From the NCBI RefSeq assembly GCF_002929845.1, contig NZ_PJJS01000045.1:1-64000 (forward strand): a stretch of DNA of 64,000 bases, read 5' to 3'. The DNA is from Cryobacterium sp. M96 (GTDB taxonomy: Bacteria; Actinomycetota; Actinomycetes; Actinomycetales; Microbacteriaceae). How positions within the stretch are numbered: position 1 is the stretch's first letter; every line of letters starts with the position of its first letter. A program made the position numbers and the translations under genes. Under the pieces are notes generated by a model. It ran no database searches. It saw nothing but the letters and a program-made list of their open reading frames with translations, and had not been told where the DNA came from. This document shows, one piece after another, positions 43,297 through 54,608 of the stretch.

Positions 43297-44472
43297 GTGA
43301 GCAACGCAACGACCCCCGACCGACCGACTCCTGCCGTGCTCGTACTCGAGGACGGCCGCCGCTACGAAGGCCGTTCCTACGGCAGCGTGGGGCAGACCCT
43401 CGGCGAGATCGTCTTCGCCACCGGCATGACCGGCTACCAGGAGACCCTCACCGACCCGTCCTACGCCGGGCAGATCGTGCTGATGACGGCGCCGCACATC
43501 GGCAACACGGGTGCCAACGACGAGGACATGGAATCCCGCCGCATCTGGGTCTCCGGCTTCGTCGTGCGCGAGCCTGCCCGCATGGCCTCCAACTTCCGGT
43601 CCACCCGCAGCCTCGATGACGACCTGACGGGCGGGGGAGTGGTCGGGATCAGCGGTGTCGACACGCGTGCGATCACCCGTCACATCCGCTCGTCCGGGGC
43701 CATGAAGAGCGGGATCTTCTCCGGCGACCGTTTCGGCCTCTCCGATGGCGAGCAGCTCGAGCTGGTGCGTGCCGGCGCCGGCATGCGTGGCCGCAACCTG
43801 TCCGATGAGGTCTCCACGGTCGAACCGTTCTCGGTGCCCGCGCAGGGCGAGCGCATCGGCTCGGTCGCCGTGCTCGACCTCGGGGTCAAGACCTCCACCC
43901 TGGGCCACCTCGCCGCGCGCGGCTTCGAGGTGCTGGTGCTGCCCCAGTCGGTCACCGCCGAGCACGTGCTGTCCCTCACCCCGTCGGCCCTGTTCTTCTC
44001 CAACGGCCCCGGCGACCCGGCAGCCTCCGACCTACACGTGAACCTCCTACAGGAGGTGCTGCGAGCCGGTGTGCCCTACTTCGGGATTTGCTTCGGCAAC
44101 CAGCTGCTCGGCCGCGCCCTCGGCTTCCGCACCTACAAGCTGCCCTTCGGGCACCGGGGAATCAACCAGCCCGTGCTCGACAAGACCACCGGCCGGGTGG
44201 AAATCACCTCGCAGAACCACGGGTTCGCCGTGGACATGCCCATCGAGGGAGTGCATGAGTCCCGCACCGGCTTCGGCCGGGTGGAGGTGAGCCACTACAG
44301 CCTCAACGACCAGGTGGTCGAGGGCATCCGCTGCCTCGATATCCCCGCTTTCTCGGTGCAGTACCACCCGGAGTCGGCGGCCGGCCCACACGACGCCGAG
44401 TACCTTTTCGATCGGTTCAGGGATGTGGTGGTCGCGCATCGTGCGGCCACCGGAGCAGGAGACGCCAAGTAA
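43297..44472 (+). CDS. carA: Carbamoyl-phosphate synthase small subunit
   Basis: A 391-residue glutaminase subunit. The N-terminal domain contains [32 protein letters not shown]-type signatures. The amidotransferase has SNGPGDPA, the catalytic Cys in [16 protein letters not shown], and [13 protein letters not shown] with the His-Glu pair. GTG at 43297 lies one base after the previous stop. The stop shares one base with carB (TAATG). Confidence 0.97.
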   Translation: MSNATTPDRPTPAVLVLEDGRRYEGRSYGSVGQTLGEIVFATGMTGYQETLTDPSYAGQIVLMTAPHIGNTGANDEDMESRRIWVSGFVVREPARMASNFRSTRSLDDDLTGGGVVGISGVDTRAITRHIRSSGAMKSGIFSGDRFGLSDGEQLELVRAGAGMRGRNLSDEVSTVEPFSVPAQGERIGSVAVLDLGVKTSTLGHLAARGFEVLVLPQSVTAEHVLSLTPSALFFSNGPGDPAASDLHVNLLQEVLRAGVPYFGICFGNQLLGRALGFRTYKLPFGHRGINQPVLDKTTGRVEITSQNHGFAVDMPIEGVHESRTGFGRVEVSHYSLNDQVVEGIRCLDIPAFSVQYHPESAAGPHDAEYLFDRFRDVVVAHRAATGAGDAK

Positions 44473-47400
44473 TGCCCAAGCGCGACGACATCAACAGCGT
44501 TCTCGTCATCGGATCGGGTCCGATCGTGATCGGCCAGGCCTGCGAGTTCGACTATTCCGGAACTCAGGCCTGCCGGGTGCTGCGGGCCGAGGGGGTCAGG
44601 GTCATCCTGGTCAACTCCAACCCGGCCACGATCATGACCGACCCCGACTTCGCCGACGCCACCTACATCGAGCCGATCACCCCGGAGATCCTCGAGACGA
44701 TCATCGCCAAGGAACGCCCCGACGCGATTCTGCCGACCCTCGGCGGGCAGACAGCGCTGAACGCCGCCATCCAGCTTCACGAGCGCGGCATCCTGGCCAG
44801 GTACGACGTCGAACTCATCGGTGCCTCCTTCGACGCCATCCAGAAGGGTGAGGACCGCCAGATCTTCAAGCAACTGGTGCTGGACACGGGCGCCGGCGTC
44901 GCCCGGTCCTACATCGCCCACACGGTCGAGGAGGCCGTCGGCTTCGCCGAGGACCTCGGCTACCCGCTCGTCGTGCGCCCCTCCTTCACCATGGGCGGCC
45001 TCGGCTCCGGCTTCGCCTACACCGAGCCGGAACTGCGCCGCATCGTCGGCGACGGGCTGCACCAGAGCCCCACCAGCGAGGTCCTGCTCGAGGAATCCAT
45101 CCTCGGCTGGAAGGAATTCGAGCTCGAGATGATGCGCGACACGGCCGACAACACGGTCGTCGTGTGCTCGATCGAGAACGTCGACCCGGTCGGCGTACAC
45201 ACCGGCGACTCGATCACCGTCGCCCCGGCGCTGACCCTGACCGACCGTGAGTACCAGAAGTTGCGCGACATCAGCATCGACATCATCCGCGCCGTGGGAG
45301 TGGACACCGGCGGCTGCAACATCCAGTTCGCGATCAACCCGGCCGACGGTCGCATCATCGTGATCGAGATGAACCCGCGCGTGTCCCGCTCCTCCGCCCT
45401 GGCGAGCAAGGCGACGGGCTTCCCGATCGCCAAAATCGCCGCGAAGCTCGCGCTCGGCTACCGGCTCGACGAGATCCCGAACGACATCACCGGTGTCACC
45501 CCGGCCAGCTTCGAACCCACCCTCGACTACGTCGTGGTCAAGGTGCCCCGGTTCGCGTTCGAGAAGTTTCCCGCCGCCGACCAGCGCCTGACCACCACCA
45601 TGAAGTCCGTGGGCGAGGCGATGGCCATCGGCCGCAGTTACGCCTCCGCGCTGCAGAAGGCGCTCCGCTCGCTCGAGAAGCGCGGTTCGTCGTTCCACTG
45701 GGGAGCCGAGACCCGCACGGTCGACGAGTTGCTCACGGTCGCCGAAGTACCCACCGACGGCCGGATCGTCACCGTGCAGCAGGCGCTCCGCAAGGGTGCC
45801 ACCACCGAGCAGGTTTTCGACGCCACCAAGATCGACCCGTGGTTCATCGACCAGATCGTGCTGATCAACGAGATCGCGGACGAGATCGCCGCCGCCGAGC
45901 GCCTCGACACAGACATCCTCCGCACCGCCAAAGACCACGGCTTCTCCGACGCCCAGATCGGCGAGCTTCGCGGCTTCGGCGAAGCGGATGTGCGCACGGT
46001 GCGCCACATCCTCGGCGTGCGCCCGGTCTTCAAGACCGTCGACACGTGCGCGGGGGAGTTCCCCGCACTCACGCCGTACCACTACTCCAGCTACGACCAG
46101 GAGACCGAGGTCGTGCCCAGTGACCGCAAAAAGGTCGTCATCATCGGCTCCGGCCCGAACCGCATCGGCCAGGGCGTCGAGTTCGACTACTCCTGCGTGC
46201 ACGCCTCGTTTGCCCTCTCCGAGGCTGGCTACGAGACCATCATGATCAACTGCAACCCGGAGACGGTCTCGACCGACTACGACACCTCCGACCGGCTCTA
46301 CTTCGAGCCGCTCACCCTCGAGGACGTGCTCGAGGTCATTCACGCAGAAAGCCAGAGCGGCGAGCTCGTCGGCGTGGTCGTGCAGCTGGGAGGCCAGACC
46401 GCGCTCGGCCTCGCCAAGGGCCTCGAGGCCGAGGGCATCCCGATACTCGGCACCACCCCGGAGGCCATCGACCTGGCGGAGGAGCGCGGACTTTTCTCCG
46501 GCATCCTCGACCAGGCCGGCCTGCTCGCCCCCCGCAACGGCGTCGCCACCGACTACGCCGGCGCTGTGGTCGTTGCCGAGGAGATCGGCTATCCCGTGCT
46601 CGTGCGCCCGAGCTACGTGCTCGGCGGCCGCGGCATGGAGATCGTCTACGACTCCGCAGCGTTGGCCGACTACTTCAACCGGATGGCCGGACAGGGCATC
46701 ATCGGCCCGTCGCATCCGCTGCTCGTGGACCGGTTTCTCGACGACGCCATCGAGATCGACGTGGACGCCATCTACGACGGCACCGAGCTCTACATCGGCG
46801 GCGTGATGGAGCATATCGAAGAGGCCGGGATCCACTCCGGCGACTCAAGCTGCACCCTGCCTCCGGTCACCCTCGGCCGTGCGGAGATCGACCGCGTGCG
46901 CGAGGCGACGCTGGGCATCGCCCGCGGCATCGGCGTGCGCGGCCTGCTCAACGTGCAGTTCGCGATCGGCGCCGGCGTGCTCTACGTGCTCGAAGCGAAC
47001 CCGCGCGCCTCGCGTACGGTGCCGTTCGTGGCCAAGGCCCTTGGCATCACCTTGGCCAAGGCCGCCGCGCTGATCATGGTCGGCAAGACCATCGCCGAAC
47101 TCAAGGCCGAGGGCAAGCTACCTCTGATCGACGGCTCGCGGGTGCCGATGGATGCTCCGGTCGCCGTGAAGGAAGCCGTGCTGCCGTTCAACCGGTTCCG
47201 CACGCCCGAGGGTCTCGTCGTGGACTCCGTGCTCGGCCCGGAGATGCGCTCAACCGGTGAGGTCATGGGCATCGACCGCGACTTCCCGCGGGCCTTCGCC
47301 AAGAGCCAGCTCGCCGCCTACGGCGGAATCCCGCTCACCGGCACCGTGTTCGTGTCGGTCTCCGACCGGGACAAGCGCGCGATCATCCTGCCCATGCTGC

Positions 47401-47759
47401 GCCTCCAGCAGCTCGGCTACTCGATCACCGCCACGGAGGGGACCGCCGAAGTTCTGCAACGCAACGGCATCCGCGCCGCCATCGTCACCAAGTTCAGTGA
47501 GAAGGCCGACGAGGCGGACGTGTCGATCGTGGAACTGATCCGCCGCGAAGAGGTGCAGATCGTCATCAACACCCCCGGCGGTCGCACCGCCCGAGCCGAC
47601 GGCTACGAGATCCGCGCGGCCGCGGTCGCCGCGGACCTGCCGCTGTTCACCACCATCGCCGAGTTGAGCGCCGCAGTGGCCTCGATCGACGCGATTCGCG
47701 GCGGCTTCGAGGTGACCTCGCTGCAGGACTACGCCCTCACCCGGACGGCGGCCCTGTGA
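44472..47759 (+). CDS. carB: Carbamoyl-phosphate synthase large subunit
   Basis: A 1095-residue protein with two ATP-grasp halves. Each begins with a VIGSGPxxIGQxxEFDYSxxxA motif (residues about 12-32 and 560-580). ATP-binding and metal loops include [17 protein letters not shown] in the first half and [18 protein letters not shown] in the second. A C-terminal MGS-like allosteric domain follows (about 950-1095, with [18 protein letters not shown]), which in known enzymes binds UMP or IMP. No break is seen. Confidence 0.98.
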   Translation: MPKRDDINSVLVIGSGPIVIGQACEFDYSGTQACRVLRAEGVRVILVNSNPATIMTDPDFADATYIEPITPEILETIIAKERPDAILPTLGGQTALNAAIQLHERGILARYDVELIGASFDAIQKGEDRQIFKQLVLDTGAGVARSYIAHTVEEAVGFAEDLGYPLVVRPSFTMGGLGSGFAYTEPELRRIVGDGLHQSPTSEVLLEESILGWKEFELEMMRDTADNTVVVCSIENVDPVGVHTGDSITVAPALTLTDREYQKLRDISIDIIRAVGVDTGGCNIQFAINPADGRIIVIEMNPRVSRSSALASKATGFPIAKIAAKLALGYRLDEIPNDITGVTPASFEPTLDYVVVKVPRFAFEKFPAADQRLTTTMKSVGEAMAIGRSYASALQKALRSLEKRGSSFHWGAETRTVDELLTVAEVPTDGRIVTVQQALRKGATTEQVFDATKIDPWFIDQIVLINEIADEIAAAERLDTDILRTAKDHGFSDAQIGELRGFGEADVRTVRHILGVRPVFKTVDTCAGEFPALTPYHYSSYDQETEVVPSDRKKVVIIGSGPNRIGQGVEFDYSCVHASFALSEAGYETIMINCNPETVSTDYDTSDRLYFEPLTLEDVLEVIHAESQSGELVGVVVQLGGQTALGLAKGLEAEGIPILGTTPEAIDLAEERGLFSGILDQAGLLAPRNGVATDYAGAVVVAEEIGYPVLVRPSYVLGGRGMEIVYDSAALADYFNRMAGQGIIGPSHPLLVDRFLDDAIEIDVDAIYDGTELYIGGVMEHIEEAGIHSGDSSCTLPPVTLGRAEIDRVREATLGIARGIGVRGLLNVQFAIGAGVLYVLEANPRASRTVPFVAKALGITLAKAAALIMVGKTIAELKAEGKLPLIDGSRVPMDAPVAVKEAVLPFNRFRTPEGLVVDSVLGPEMRSTGEVMGIDRDFPRAFAKSQLAAYGGIPLTGTVFVSVSDRDKRAIILPMLRLQQLGYSITATEGTAEVLQRNGIRAAIVTKFSEKADEADVSIVELIRREEVQIVINTPGGRTARADGYEIRAAAVAADLPLFTTIAELSAAVASIDAIRGGFEVTSLQDYALTRTAAL

Positions 47760-48670
47760 GCCGCGCGCACGAACAGGACGGGTCGACCGCAGCGGTCGGC
47801 CCGGCCGCACCGGCCGCCTTCGGCGACCGGCTGGGTGATGTCTTCTCGGTCCGGGGACAAGTCTGCGTCGGCATCGACCCGCACACCTGGCTCCTGACCG
47901 ACTGGGGTCTGCCGGACACGGCCGCCGGGGCGGAGTCTTTCGGCCGCCAGGTCGTGGCCGCCGCTGCCGGCCAGGTCGGCCTGGTGAAGCCCCAGGTGGC
48001 CTTCTACGAGCGTTTCGGCTCCGCCGGGTACCTCGCCCTGGAACGGGTGCTGGCGGATGCCCGCGCCGCCGGACTGCTCACGATCGCGGACGTCAAGCGC
48101 GGCGACCTCGGTACCAGCGTGGAGGCGTACGGCCAGGCCTGGCTGAGCGAGGAGTCCCCCCTGGAGGTCGACGCCATCACCGTGAACGCGTATATGGGCG
48201 TCGGGTCGCTGGAACCGGTGTTCCGCCTTGCAGCCCAGACCGGCAAGGGGATCTTTGTGCTGGCCGCCACCTCGAACCCCGAGGCGGCGGCGCTTCAGCG
48301 GGCCGTGATCGCCGAGGGGAATCAGACCGGCCAAAGCGTCGCCCAATCCGTCTTCGGCGCTGTGACCGAGCGGAATGCCCGGTCCGGGGCTTCCTCTCTC
48401 GGCTCGGTCGGGGTGGTGCTCGGCGCCACACTGGACCTGGCCACGTTCGGACTGGACCTCTCCGTGGCGCCCGCCCGCGGTCTCACCCCCATCCTCGCTC
48501 CCGGCTTCGGCCACCAGGGCGCGCAGGTCGCCGATCTGAAGAACTTGTACGGGGGGTACGCGGAAGGCGTTATCGTGAGTGAATCGCGCAGCGTTCTAGA
48601 GGTCGGCCCCGACCGAATCAAACAAGCGATTGCGCGCCGAGTAGTTGAAGCAGGAGCTGCCCGTGGCTGA
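47756..48670 (+). CDS. pyrF: Orotidine-5'-phosphate decarboxylase (type 2)
   Basis: A 304-residue enzyme of the longer type-2 group found in Actinobacteria. Landmarks are [18 protein letters not shown] near the N-terminus, the active site in [31 protein letters not shown], and a C-terminal [15 protein letters not shown]. It makes UMP and ends the pyr operon. GTG at 47756 overlaps carB by four bases. Its end overlaps the gmk start by eight bases, linking pyrimidine synthesis to the next block. Confidence 0.95.
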   Translation: MSRAHEQDGSTAAVGPAAPAAFGDRLGDVFSVRGQVCVGIDPHTWLLTDWGLPDTAAGAESFGRQVVAAAAGQVGLVKPQVAFYERFGSAGYLALERVLADARAAGLLTIADVKRGDLGTSVEAYGQAWLSEESPLEVDAITVNAYMGVGSLEPVFRLAAQTGKGIFVLAATSNPEAAALQRAVIAEGNQTGQSVAQSVFGAVTERNARSGASSLGSVGVVLGATLDLATFGLDLSVAPARGLTPILAPGFGHQGAQVADLKNLYGGYAEGVIVSESRSVLEVGPDRIKQAIARRVVEAGAARG

Positions 48671-49583
48671 GAATCGCCCCACCCCACCCGACGTCGATCG
48701 GGTTGCCGCCTCGCGCGCCGCCGTGGCGGCTCGCCGCGCACGCGCCGCAGTTAAAAGCCAGATTGCGCGGGGAAAACGTAGCGCGCTCGACGTGTTGTCC
48801 GCCGCGACCGAGAGCCCGGACGGCGTCGAAGGGCGCCTGCGGGTGACCGAGTTCCTGATCAGCATTCCGGCGATCGGCGTCACCAAGATGCACCGAATCA
48901 TGGGGCGGCTCGAGATCTCGCCGTCGAAGCGATTGGGGGGGCTGGGCAAGCACCAACGCGATCGGTTGCGAGATTTTCTCACCACGCGCACCGTCGCGAG
49001 GCGCGGCGATTCCTCCGCGAAGCTTGTCGTGCTGGCCGGTCCCACCGCGGTCGGCAAGGGAACCGTCGCGGCGCACATCCGTCAGCATCACCCGGGCGTG
49101 CACCTGTCGGTGTCGGCCACGACCCGGGCACCTCGCCCAGGCGAGACCGCGGGCGTGAGCTACTTCTTCGTCGACGACGCCGAATTCGACCGGATGGTCG
49201 CGGCCGGCGACCTGCTCGAGTGGGCGACCGTGCACAACGCGCACCGCTACGGCACCCCGCGGGGTCCAGTCACGGAGGCCTTGAACGAGGGTCACAGCGT
49301 GCTCCTCGAGATCGACATCCAAGGAGCCCGGGCCGTTCGCCGGGCCATGCCGGAGGCCAGACTGGTCTTCCTGCTTCCGCCGAGCTGGGACGAACTGGTG
49401 CGCCGGCTGATCGGCCGGGACACCGAGGCGCCCGCCGAACAGGCCCGCCGGCTCGAGACGGCCAAACTCGAATTGGCCGCCCAGGGGGAGTTCGATTATC
49501 GGGTCGTAAACCACGACGTGGGCGAAGCGGCGCGCGAGGTCGTAGACTTGATGAATCTGCGTACGGCGCCGTTGCTGCCGTAG
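48663..49583 (+). CDS. gmk: mIHF-guanylate kinase fusion protein
   Basis: A 306-residue protein with two domains. Residues about 15-108 match the actinobacterial integration host factor: a long basic helix ([20 protein letters not shown]) and an H2TH-like part ([28 protein letters not shown]). Residues about 120-306 are guanylate kinase with P-loop GPTAVGKGT (126-134), [10 protein letters not shown], and [13 protein letters not shown]. In mycobacteria these are adjacent separate genes. No stop or start codon separates them here. GTG at 48663 follows GCAGGAG. The kinase phosphorylates GMP; whether the DNA-binding half is active is inference. Confidence 0.88.
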   Translation: MAENRPTPPDVDRVAASRAAVAARRARAAVKSQIARGKRSALDVLSAATESPDGVEGRLRVTEFLISIPAIGVTKMHRIMGRLEISPSKRLGGLGKHQRDRLRDFLTTRTVARRGDSSAKLVVLAGPTAVGKGTVAAHIRQHHPGVHLSVSATTRAPRPGETAGVSYFFVDDAEFDRMVAAGDLLEWATVHNAHRYGTPRGPVTEALNEGHSVLLEIDIQGARAVRRAMPEARLVFLLPPSWDELVRRLIGRDTEAPAEQARRLETAKLELAAQGEFDYRVVNHDVGEAAREVVDLMNLRTAPLLP

Positions 49584-49644
49584 CGCCCGTTTTCCGTGAT
49601 TCTGCGCGTCCCGCAGCACAAACCGCTCTGAAGGAGTGACACCA

Positions 49645-49902
49645 ATGGCTACCAAGCTCACTGGCATCATTGACCCGCCCATCGACGACCTGCTCACCAA
49701 GGCCGATTCCAAGTACGCCCTCGTGGTCTTCGCCTCCAAGCGCGCGCGTCAGATCAACGACTACTATGCGGACCTGCACGAAGGCAGCCTGTTCGACAAT
49801 GTCGGCCCGCTCGTCGACTCGACCGTCGACGACAAGCCGCTGTCCGTCGCCCTCCGCGAGATCAACGAAGACAAGCTCACCTCCCGCCCCATCGCCGAGT
49901 AA
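49645..49902 (+). CDS. rpoZ: RNA polymerase omega subunit
   Basis: An 85-residue protein [41 protein letters not shown] with the omega signature [15 protein letters not shown]. The C-terminal [15 protein letters not shown] is also conserved. It stabilises the beta' subunit in RNA polymerase. GGAGTG before ATG 49645 supports the start over an ATG three codons earlier. The gmk-rpoZ-coaBC-metK-priA order is standard in Actinobacteria. Confidence 0.96.
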   Translation: MATKLTGIIDPPIDDLLTKADSKYALVVFASKRARQINDYYADLHEGSLFDNVGPLVDSTVDDKPLSVALREINEDKLTSRPIAE

Positions 49903-49922
49903 CGCACCCACAAGCGCGCAGG

Positions 49923-51137
49923 ATGTCGTCAGGTCGCACGATCGTCGTCGGGATAACCGGCGGCATTGCTGCCTACAAGGCCGTGAACGTCGTGCGCGCT
50001 TTCGTGTTGCGGGGGGACTGCGTGCACGTCGTGGCGACGCCGGCGGCGCTGCGATTCGTCGGCAAGCCCACCCTCGAGGCTATCTCCCGCAACCCCGTGC
50101 ACACGGATCTCTATGAGGGCGTCGCCGAGGTGCGGCACGTGGCCATCGGCCAATCCGCCGACCTGATCGTCGTGGCCCCGGCCACCGCGAACACCATCGC
50201 GAAGCTCGCCACCGGCCTCGCCGACGACCTGCTCGGCAACACCATCCTGGCCAGCACCGCCCCGCTCGTGATCGCCCCGGCGATGCACACGGAGATGTGG
50301 AACAACGCGGCCACGGTCGCCAATGTGGCCACCCTCCGCGCCCGCGGCGTCATCGTCGTCGGGCCTGGGGTCGGCCAGCTCACCGGCGCCGACGCCGGAG
50401 CCGGCCGGATGGAAGAGCCCGACACCATCGTCGCCGCGGCCCTCGCCGCCCTTGCCTTGGCCGACCGCACCGATGGGCCAGGGGCCGACCTGGTCGGCAA
50501 GCACGTCGTGATCACCGCTGGCGGCACTCGCGAGCCCCTCGACCCCGTGCGCTTCCTCGGCAACCGTTCCAGCGGTAAGCAGGGGGTCGCCCTGGCGCAG
50601 GCCGCCCTGGCTCGGGGTGCGTCCGTGACCCTGATCGCCGCGAATCTCGAGGTTGCCGCACCAACAGCGGTGGAACTGCGGCTCGTGGGCACCGCGCTCG
50701 AGCTCGAGGCGGCCGTCACGGATGCCGCCGCCGGGGCCGACGCCGTGATCATGGCGGCCGCGGTCGCCGACTACCGGCCGGTGCAGGTGAGCGCCGGCAA
50801 GATCAAGAAAGACGAGACCGGCGACACCCTGCTGCTCGAACTGACCCGCAATCCCGATATCCTCGCCGGGCTCGCCCGGACGAAGCGCACGGGCCAGGTA
50901 CTGATCGGGTTCGCCGCGGAGACGGAGCCGGATCCGGTTCGCCTGCTTGTACTCGGTCGCGAGAAAATGGCGCGCAAGGGCTGCGACTTCCTGGTGGTCA
51001 ACCGCGTGGGCTGGGCGGAGGGTTTCGCCTCGGACCGTAACGCGATCACGGTGCTCGATCACGACGGAGATATAGTGTGTGAGGTCTCCGGAACCAAAAT
51101 GTCGGTGGCCGGGCGCATCCTTGACCTGATCGGCTGA
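49923..51137 (+). CDS. coaBC: Bifunctional phosphopantothenoylcysteine decarboxylase/synthetase
   Basis: A 404-residue coenzyme A biosynthesis enzyme. The N-terminal flavin decarboxylase has [18 protein letters not shown], catalytic His in [33 protein letters not shown], and [13 protein letters not shown] where E. coli has a cysteine-containing ACG motif. The C-terminal synthetase has [27 protein letters not shown] and VADYRPV. Both parts are complete. The start ATG 49923 lies 20 bases after rpoZ. Confidence 0.95.
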   Translation: MSSGRTIVVGITGGIAAYKAVNVVRAFVLRGDCVHVVATPAALRFVGKPTLEAISRNPVHTDLYEGVAEVRHVAIGQSADLIVVAPATANTIAKLATGLADDLLGNTILASTAPLVIAPAMHTEMWNNAATVANVATLRARGVIVVGPGVGQLTGADAGAGRMEEPDTIVAAALAALALADRTDGPGADLVGKHVVITAGGTREPLDPVRFLGNRSSGKQGVALAQAALARGASVTLIAANLEVAAPTAVELRLVGTALELEAAVTDAAAGADAVIMAAAVADYRPVQVSAGKIKKDETGDTLLLELTRNPDILAGLARTKRTGQVLIGFAAETEPDPVRLLVLGREKMARKGCDFLVVNRVGWAEGFASDRNAITVLDHDGDIVCEVSGTKMSVAGRILDLIG

Positions 51138-51201
51138 GACCGCTCGGGCATCCGGTCACCTGGGTTGCCGTCGCCGGCAAGGGCAGGGTCTCCGGCGCTT
51201 C

Positions 51202-51230
51202 CCGACCGGCACGACCGGGTGCCCGGTCGG
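51202..51230 (+). other. GC-rich hairpin between coaBC and metK
   Basis: CCGACCGG (51202-51209) and CCGGTCGG (51223-51230) form an 8-bp perfect stem with a 13-base loop. There is no T-tract directly after it. It may weakly end coaBC transcripts or shape a metK leader. I see no conserved SAM riboswitch core. Confidence 0.4.
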
Positions 51231-51304
51231 CTCGGCCCGGTCTCAGCGGAGAATTTTTCACGTTCATTTCTTCTACACGTTGTTCTGCAACAGAGACGGG
51301 CAAG

Positions 51305-52498
51305 ATGCGCGATCTACGCCTTTTCACTTCGGAGTCGGTAACCGAAGGTCACCCCGACAAGATCTGCGACCAGATCTCCGACAGCATTCTGGATGCGCTC
51401 CTGACGGAAGACCCGCACAGCCGGGTCGCCGTCGAGACCCTCGTCACCACCGGGCTCGTACACGTCGCCGGCGAGGTCAGCACCGAGGCCTACGTCGAGA
51501 TCCCCTCAATCGTGCGCAAGTGCATCACCGATATCGGCTACGACTCTTCGGACGTCTGGTTCGACGGCCGCTCCTGCGGCGTGGAGATCTCCATCGGCGG
51601 CCAGTCGCCCGACATCGCGCAGGGCGTGGACAACGCCTTCGAGCGTCGGGAAGAGTCCAGTGTCGAGGACTTCGACCGCCAGGGGGCCGGCGACCAGGGC
51701 ATCATGTTCGGATACGCCACCCGGGAGACCCCCCAGCTGATGCCGATCCCGATCTGGATCGCACACCGCCTCGCCGAACGCCTCGCCGAGGTGCGCAAGT
51801 CCGGCGAACTCGACTACCTTCGGCCCGACGGCAAGACCCAGGTCACCATCGGCTACGACGGCATCACGCCGCGCTCGGTCGAGACCGTCGTGCTGTCGAC
51901 CCAGCACTCGCCGAAGGTGTCCAACGAGCAGCTGCGTGCGGAGGTCGAGGAACTTGTCATCCGCCCGGTGCTCGACCGCGTGGAACTGGACTCGTCTGAA
52001 CTGAATACGCTGATCAACCCGACCGGGCGGTTCGAGATCGGCGGCCCTCAGGGCGACGCCGGCCTCACCGGGCGCAAGATCATCATCGACACCTACGGCG
52101 GTTCCAGCCGGCACGGCGGGGGTGCGTTCAGCGGCAAGGACCCGTCGAAGGTCGACCGCTCCGCAGCGTACGCGATGCGCTGGGTGGCCAAGAACGCCGT
52201 GGCCGCCGGGCTGGCTGACCGTCTCGAGATTCAGGTGGCCTACGCCATCGGCAAGGCCTCGCCCGTCGGGCTTTACGTGGAGACCTTCGGCACCGGGGTG
52301 ATGGCCGACCGGGACATCACCGCGGCGATCCGCGCGGTCTTCGACCTGCGCCCGGCCGCGATCATCCATTCCCTTGACCTGCTGCGCCCGATCTACGCGC
52401 AGACCGCCGTCTACGGCCACTTCGGCCGCGAGCTTCCCGACTTCACCTGGGAGCGCCTCGACCGGGTCGACGAGCTGAGAAGCGCTGCCGGACTGTGA
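51305..52498 (+). CDS. metK: S-adenosylmethionine synthetase
   Basis: A 397-residue enzyme making SAM from methionine and ATP. Signatures are [20 protein letters not shown] at the N-terminus, the [12 protein letters not shown] hexapeptide region, and [19 protein letters not shown]. Length matches the family. The 167-base gap upstream gives it a likely own promoter. It ends 19 bases before priA. Confidence 0.98.
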   Translation: MRDLRLFTSESVTEGHPDKICDQISDSILDALLTEDPHSRVAVETLVTTGLVHVAGEVSTEAYVEIPSIVRKCITDIGYDSSDVWFDGRSCGVEISIGGQSPDIAQGVDNAFERREESSVEDFDRQGAGDQGIMFGYATRETPQLMPIPIWIAHRLAERLAEVRKSGELDYLRPDGKTQVTIGYDGITPRSVETVVLSTQHSPKVSNEQLRAEVEELVIRPVLDRVELDSSELNTLINPTGRFEIGGPQGDAGLTGRKIIIDTYGGSSRHGGGAFSGKDPSKVDRSAAYAMRWVAKNAVAAGLADRLEIQVAYAIGKASPVGLYVETFGTGVMADRDITAAIRAVFDLRPAAIIHSLDLLRPIYAQTAVYGHFGRELPDFTWERLDRVDELRSAAGL

Positions 52499-52517
52499 CC
52501 GGGCAGGCGCGGCGCCG

Positions 52518-54608
52518 ATGACCCGCTCCGGCCTCGTGGCCCGGGTGCTCATCGACTCGCCGCTGCCGCAGCTCGACCACCTGTTCGATTACAGCATTCC
52601 CGATGAGCTCGCCGGCATCGCCCGGCCCGGCGTGCGCGTGCGGGTGCCGCTGCGCTCGGCCGGTCGCGTCGCCGACGGATACCTGATCGAGGTGCTGGGT
52701 GCGGCCGAGGGGCGCGGTGCGGTCGGACCGGCCGCAGGCCCGGAGGCGCTGCCGGGTCTCGAGGCTGGCACCGAATTCCGGGGCGCGCTCAGCCCGCTCG
52801 AGAGCGTGGTCTCCGCCGCCCAGGTGCTCACCCCCGAGGTCTGGGAGCTCGCCCGTCGGGTCGCCGACCGGGCCTCGGGGAACGCGAGCGACATCATCCG
52901 TCTCGCCGTGCCCCCGCGCCAGGTCCGGGTGGAGAAGGCCTGGCTGGCGGCGCGAACAGCGGATGCTTCCGCCCCGGCCGACGGGACGGCCGGTGTTGCC
53001 ACCGTGGCCGAGCCTGGCGATGTGGCCGACCCCGCCACCCCCGCCGGACCGGCCTGTGCCGATTACCCGGCCGGCACCCTCGACACGGCCGTCGCCACGG
53101 GGGCGCGCCTCTGCGTGGCCGCGGTGCCCGAGCTGCAACGGCTGCCGGACGGGCAGACCATCGGGAAGTGGGCGATCACCCTGGCCGAGCTCGCGGTGGC
53201 CGGCCTGGCCGCCGGGCGGAGCGCCATCCTCATCGTGCCGGACTACCGCGACCAAGACCAGCTTCAGGCCGCCCTCGACCTGCTGGCCCCGGCCGACTCG
53301 GTCAGCCGCGTCGATGCACGCCAGCCCAACCCGGAACGCTATCGGGCCTTCCTGGCCGCCCTTGCCCCGGAACCCCGGATCGTGCTCGGCAATCGGTCGG
53401 CCGTCTACGCGCCGGCCCACGACCTCGGTCTGATCGCGCTCTTCGACGACGGCGACCCGCTGCACGGCGAACCGCTCAGCCCCTACGCGCACTCCCGCGA
53501 CGCCGCGCTCGTGCGCCAGGGCCAGTCCGGCTGCGCCCTCGTCTTCCTCGGCCATACCCGCACCGTCGAGGTGCAGCGCCTGGTCGAGCTGGGCTGGCTC
53601 ACTGCGGTGCACCCCGCGCAGAACCGGCATCCGCGGATCATCCCTACCGACTTCCAGTCCGAGCCCGACCAGCAGGCCCGCGCCGCGCGCATCCCGACGG
53701 CCGCGTGGCGGGCCGCCAAGGAGGCGCTGGCCCAGGGCCCCGTGCTGGTGCAGGTGGCCAGCCCCGGCTACGCCCCGATGCTCGCCTGCCAGAGTTGCAA
53801 GAAGGCCGCCCGCTGCACCACCTGTCAGGGGCCGCTCGCTTTGGCCTCCAAGGACTCCACCCCGTCGTGTCGCTGGTGCGGGGCGCTGGCCGCCAACTGG
53901 AGCTGCACGCACTGCGAGGGGCGCGCCCTGCGGGTCGTCACCCTCGGCACCGGGCGAACCGCCGAAGAACTCGGCCGGGCGTTCCCCGGCGCGCGCATTA
54001 TCGTCGCCGACGGCGACCATCCGCTGCAGCACCTCGGCGACGCCCCGGCCCTGGTGATCGCCACCCGCGGCGCGGAGCCCATCCCGACGGGTGGATACCG
54101 AGCCATCCTGCTGCTCGACGGCGAACGGATGCTCGCCCGGGAATCCCTGCGGGTCGGGGAGGACTGCCTGCGCTGGTGGTCCAACGCCGCATCCCTGGCG
54201 GCCCCGGGTGCCGCTGTGGTCCTGGTCGGCGTGGGCGGGCTCGTCGCCCGGGCGCTGAACTCCTGGCAGCCCGAGATGCTCGCCGCGTCGGAACTGGCCG
54301 ATCGCCGCCAACTGCGATTCCCGCCCGCGGTGCGTGCTGCATCCGTCACCGGCACCGACGCCGACGTCGCCCTGGCCCTGGCAGAGCTGGCCGGGATGGA
54401 CGGCGTCGATGTACTCGGCCCGGTCACCACGGAGGACCCCCTGGTGCGTGCGATCGTGCGGCTGCCCTACGCCAGCGGTGACGCCGTGGCCCGTGCGCTC
54501 AAGGCCGCGGTCGTGCGCAATGCCGCCCGCCGCCGGCGCCCGAAGGGGGCGGCCTTCCGCCCCGCGCCTACACTCAAAGTACGATTCGACGACCCGGAGC
54601 TGCTCTAA
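52518..54608 (+). CDS. priA: Primosomal protein PriA, helicase-inactive actinobacterial type
   Basis: A 696-residue PriA homologue. The N-terminal DNA-binding domain is present (ARVLIDSPLPQLDHLFDYSIP). The zinc site has eight cysteines in CQSCKKAARCTTC and CRWCG...CTHC blocks at about 420-460. The Walker A (GxTGSGKT) and DExH motifs of active PriA are missing; the corresponding position reads LIALFDDGDPLHGE. This degenerate form is normal in Actinobacteria and suggests a structural loader role at stalled forks. A proline/alanine-rich insert lies near 150-180. It ends at the base before the fmt start. Confidence 0.93.
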   Translation: MTRSGLVARVLIDSPLPQLDHLFDYSIPDELAGIARPGVRVRVPLRSAGRVADGYLIEVLGAAEGRGAVGPAAGPEALPGLEAGTEFRGALSPLESVVSAAQVLTPEVWELARRVADRASGNASDIIRLAVPPRQVRVEKAWLAARTADASAPADGTAGVATVAEPGDVADPATPAGPACADYPAGTLDTAVATGARLCVAAVPELQRLPDGQTIGKWAITLAELAVAGLAAGRSAILIVPDYRDQDQLQAALDLLAPADSVSRVDARQPNPERYRAFLAALAPEPRIVLGNRSAVYAPAHDLGLIALFDDGDPLHGEPLSPYAHSRDAALVRQGQSGCALVFLGHTRTVEVQRLVELGWLTAVHPAQNRHPRIIPTDFQSEPDQQARAARIPTAAWRAAKEALAQGPVLVQVASPGYAPMLACQSCKKAARCTTCQGPLALASKDSTPSCRWCGALAANWSCTHCEGRALRVVTLGTGRTAEELGRAFPGARIIVADGDHPLQHLGDAPALVIATRGAEPIPTGGYRAILLLDGERMLARESLRVGEDCLRWWSNAASLAAPGAAVVLVGVGGLVARALNSWQPEMLAASELADRRQLRFPPAVRAASVTGTDADVALALAELAGMDGVDVLGPVTTEDPLVRAIVRLPYASGDAVARALKAAVVRNAARRRRPKGAAFRPAPTLKVRFDDPELL

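Noticed and set aside
44295-46835. Very long open frame on the minus strand (846 codons) opposite carB
   Set aside because: It mirrors carB exactly and its composition (His, Asp, Val, Gly rich) is what the complement of GC-biased third positions gives. carB is unambiguous. The same applies to long minus-strand frames at 3045-5003, 7045-9063, 14200-16698, 52443-55451 and 60366-62537.
51138-51304. Possible SAM riboswitch upstream of metK
   Set aside because: The region is GC-rich with an 8-bp hairpin, but I could not find the conserved cores of the SAM riboswitch classes. A covariance-model search would be decisive.
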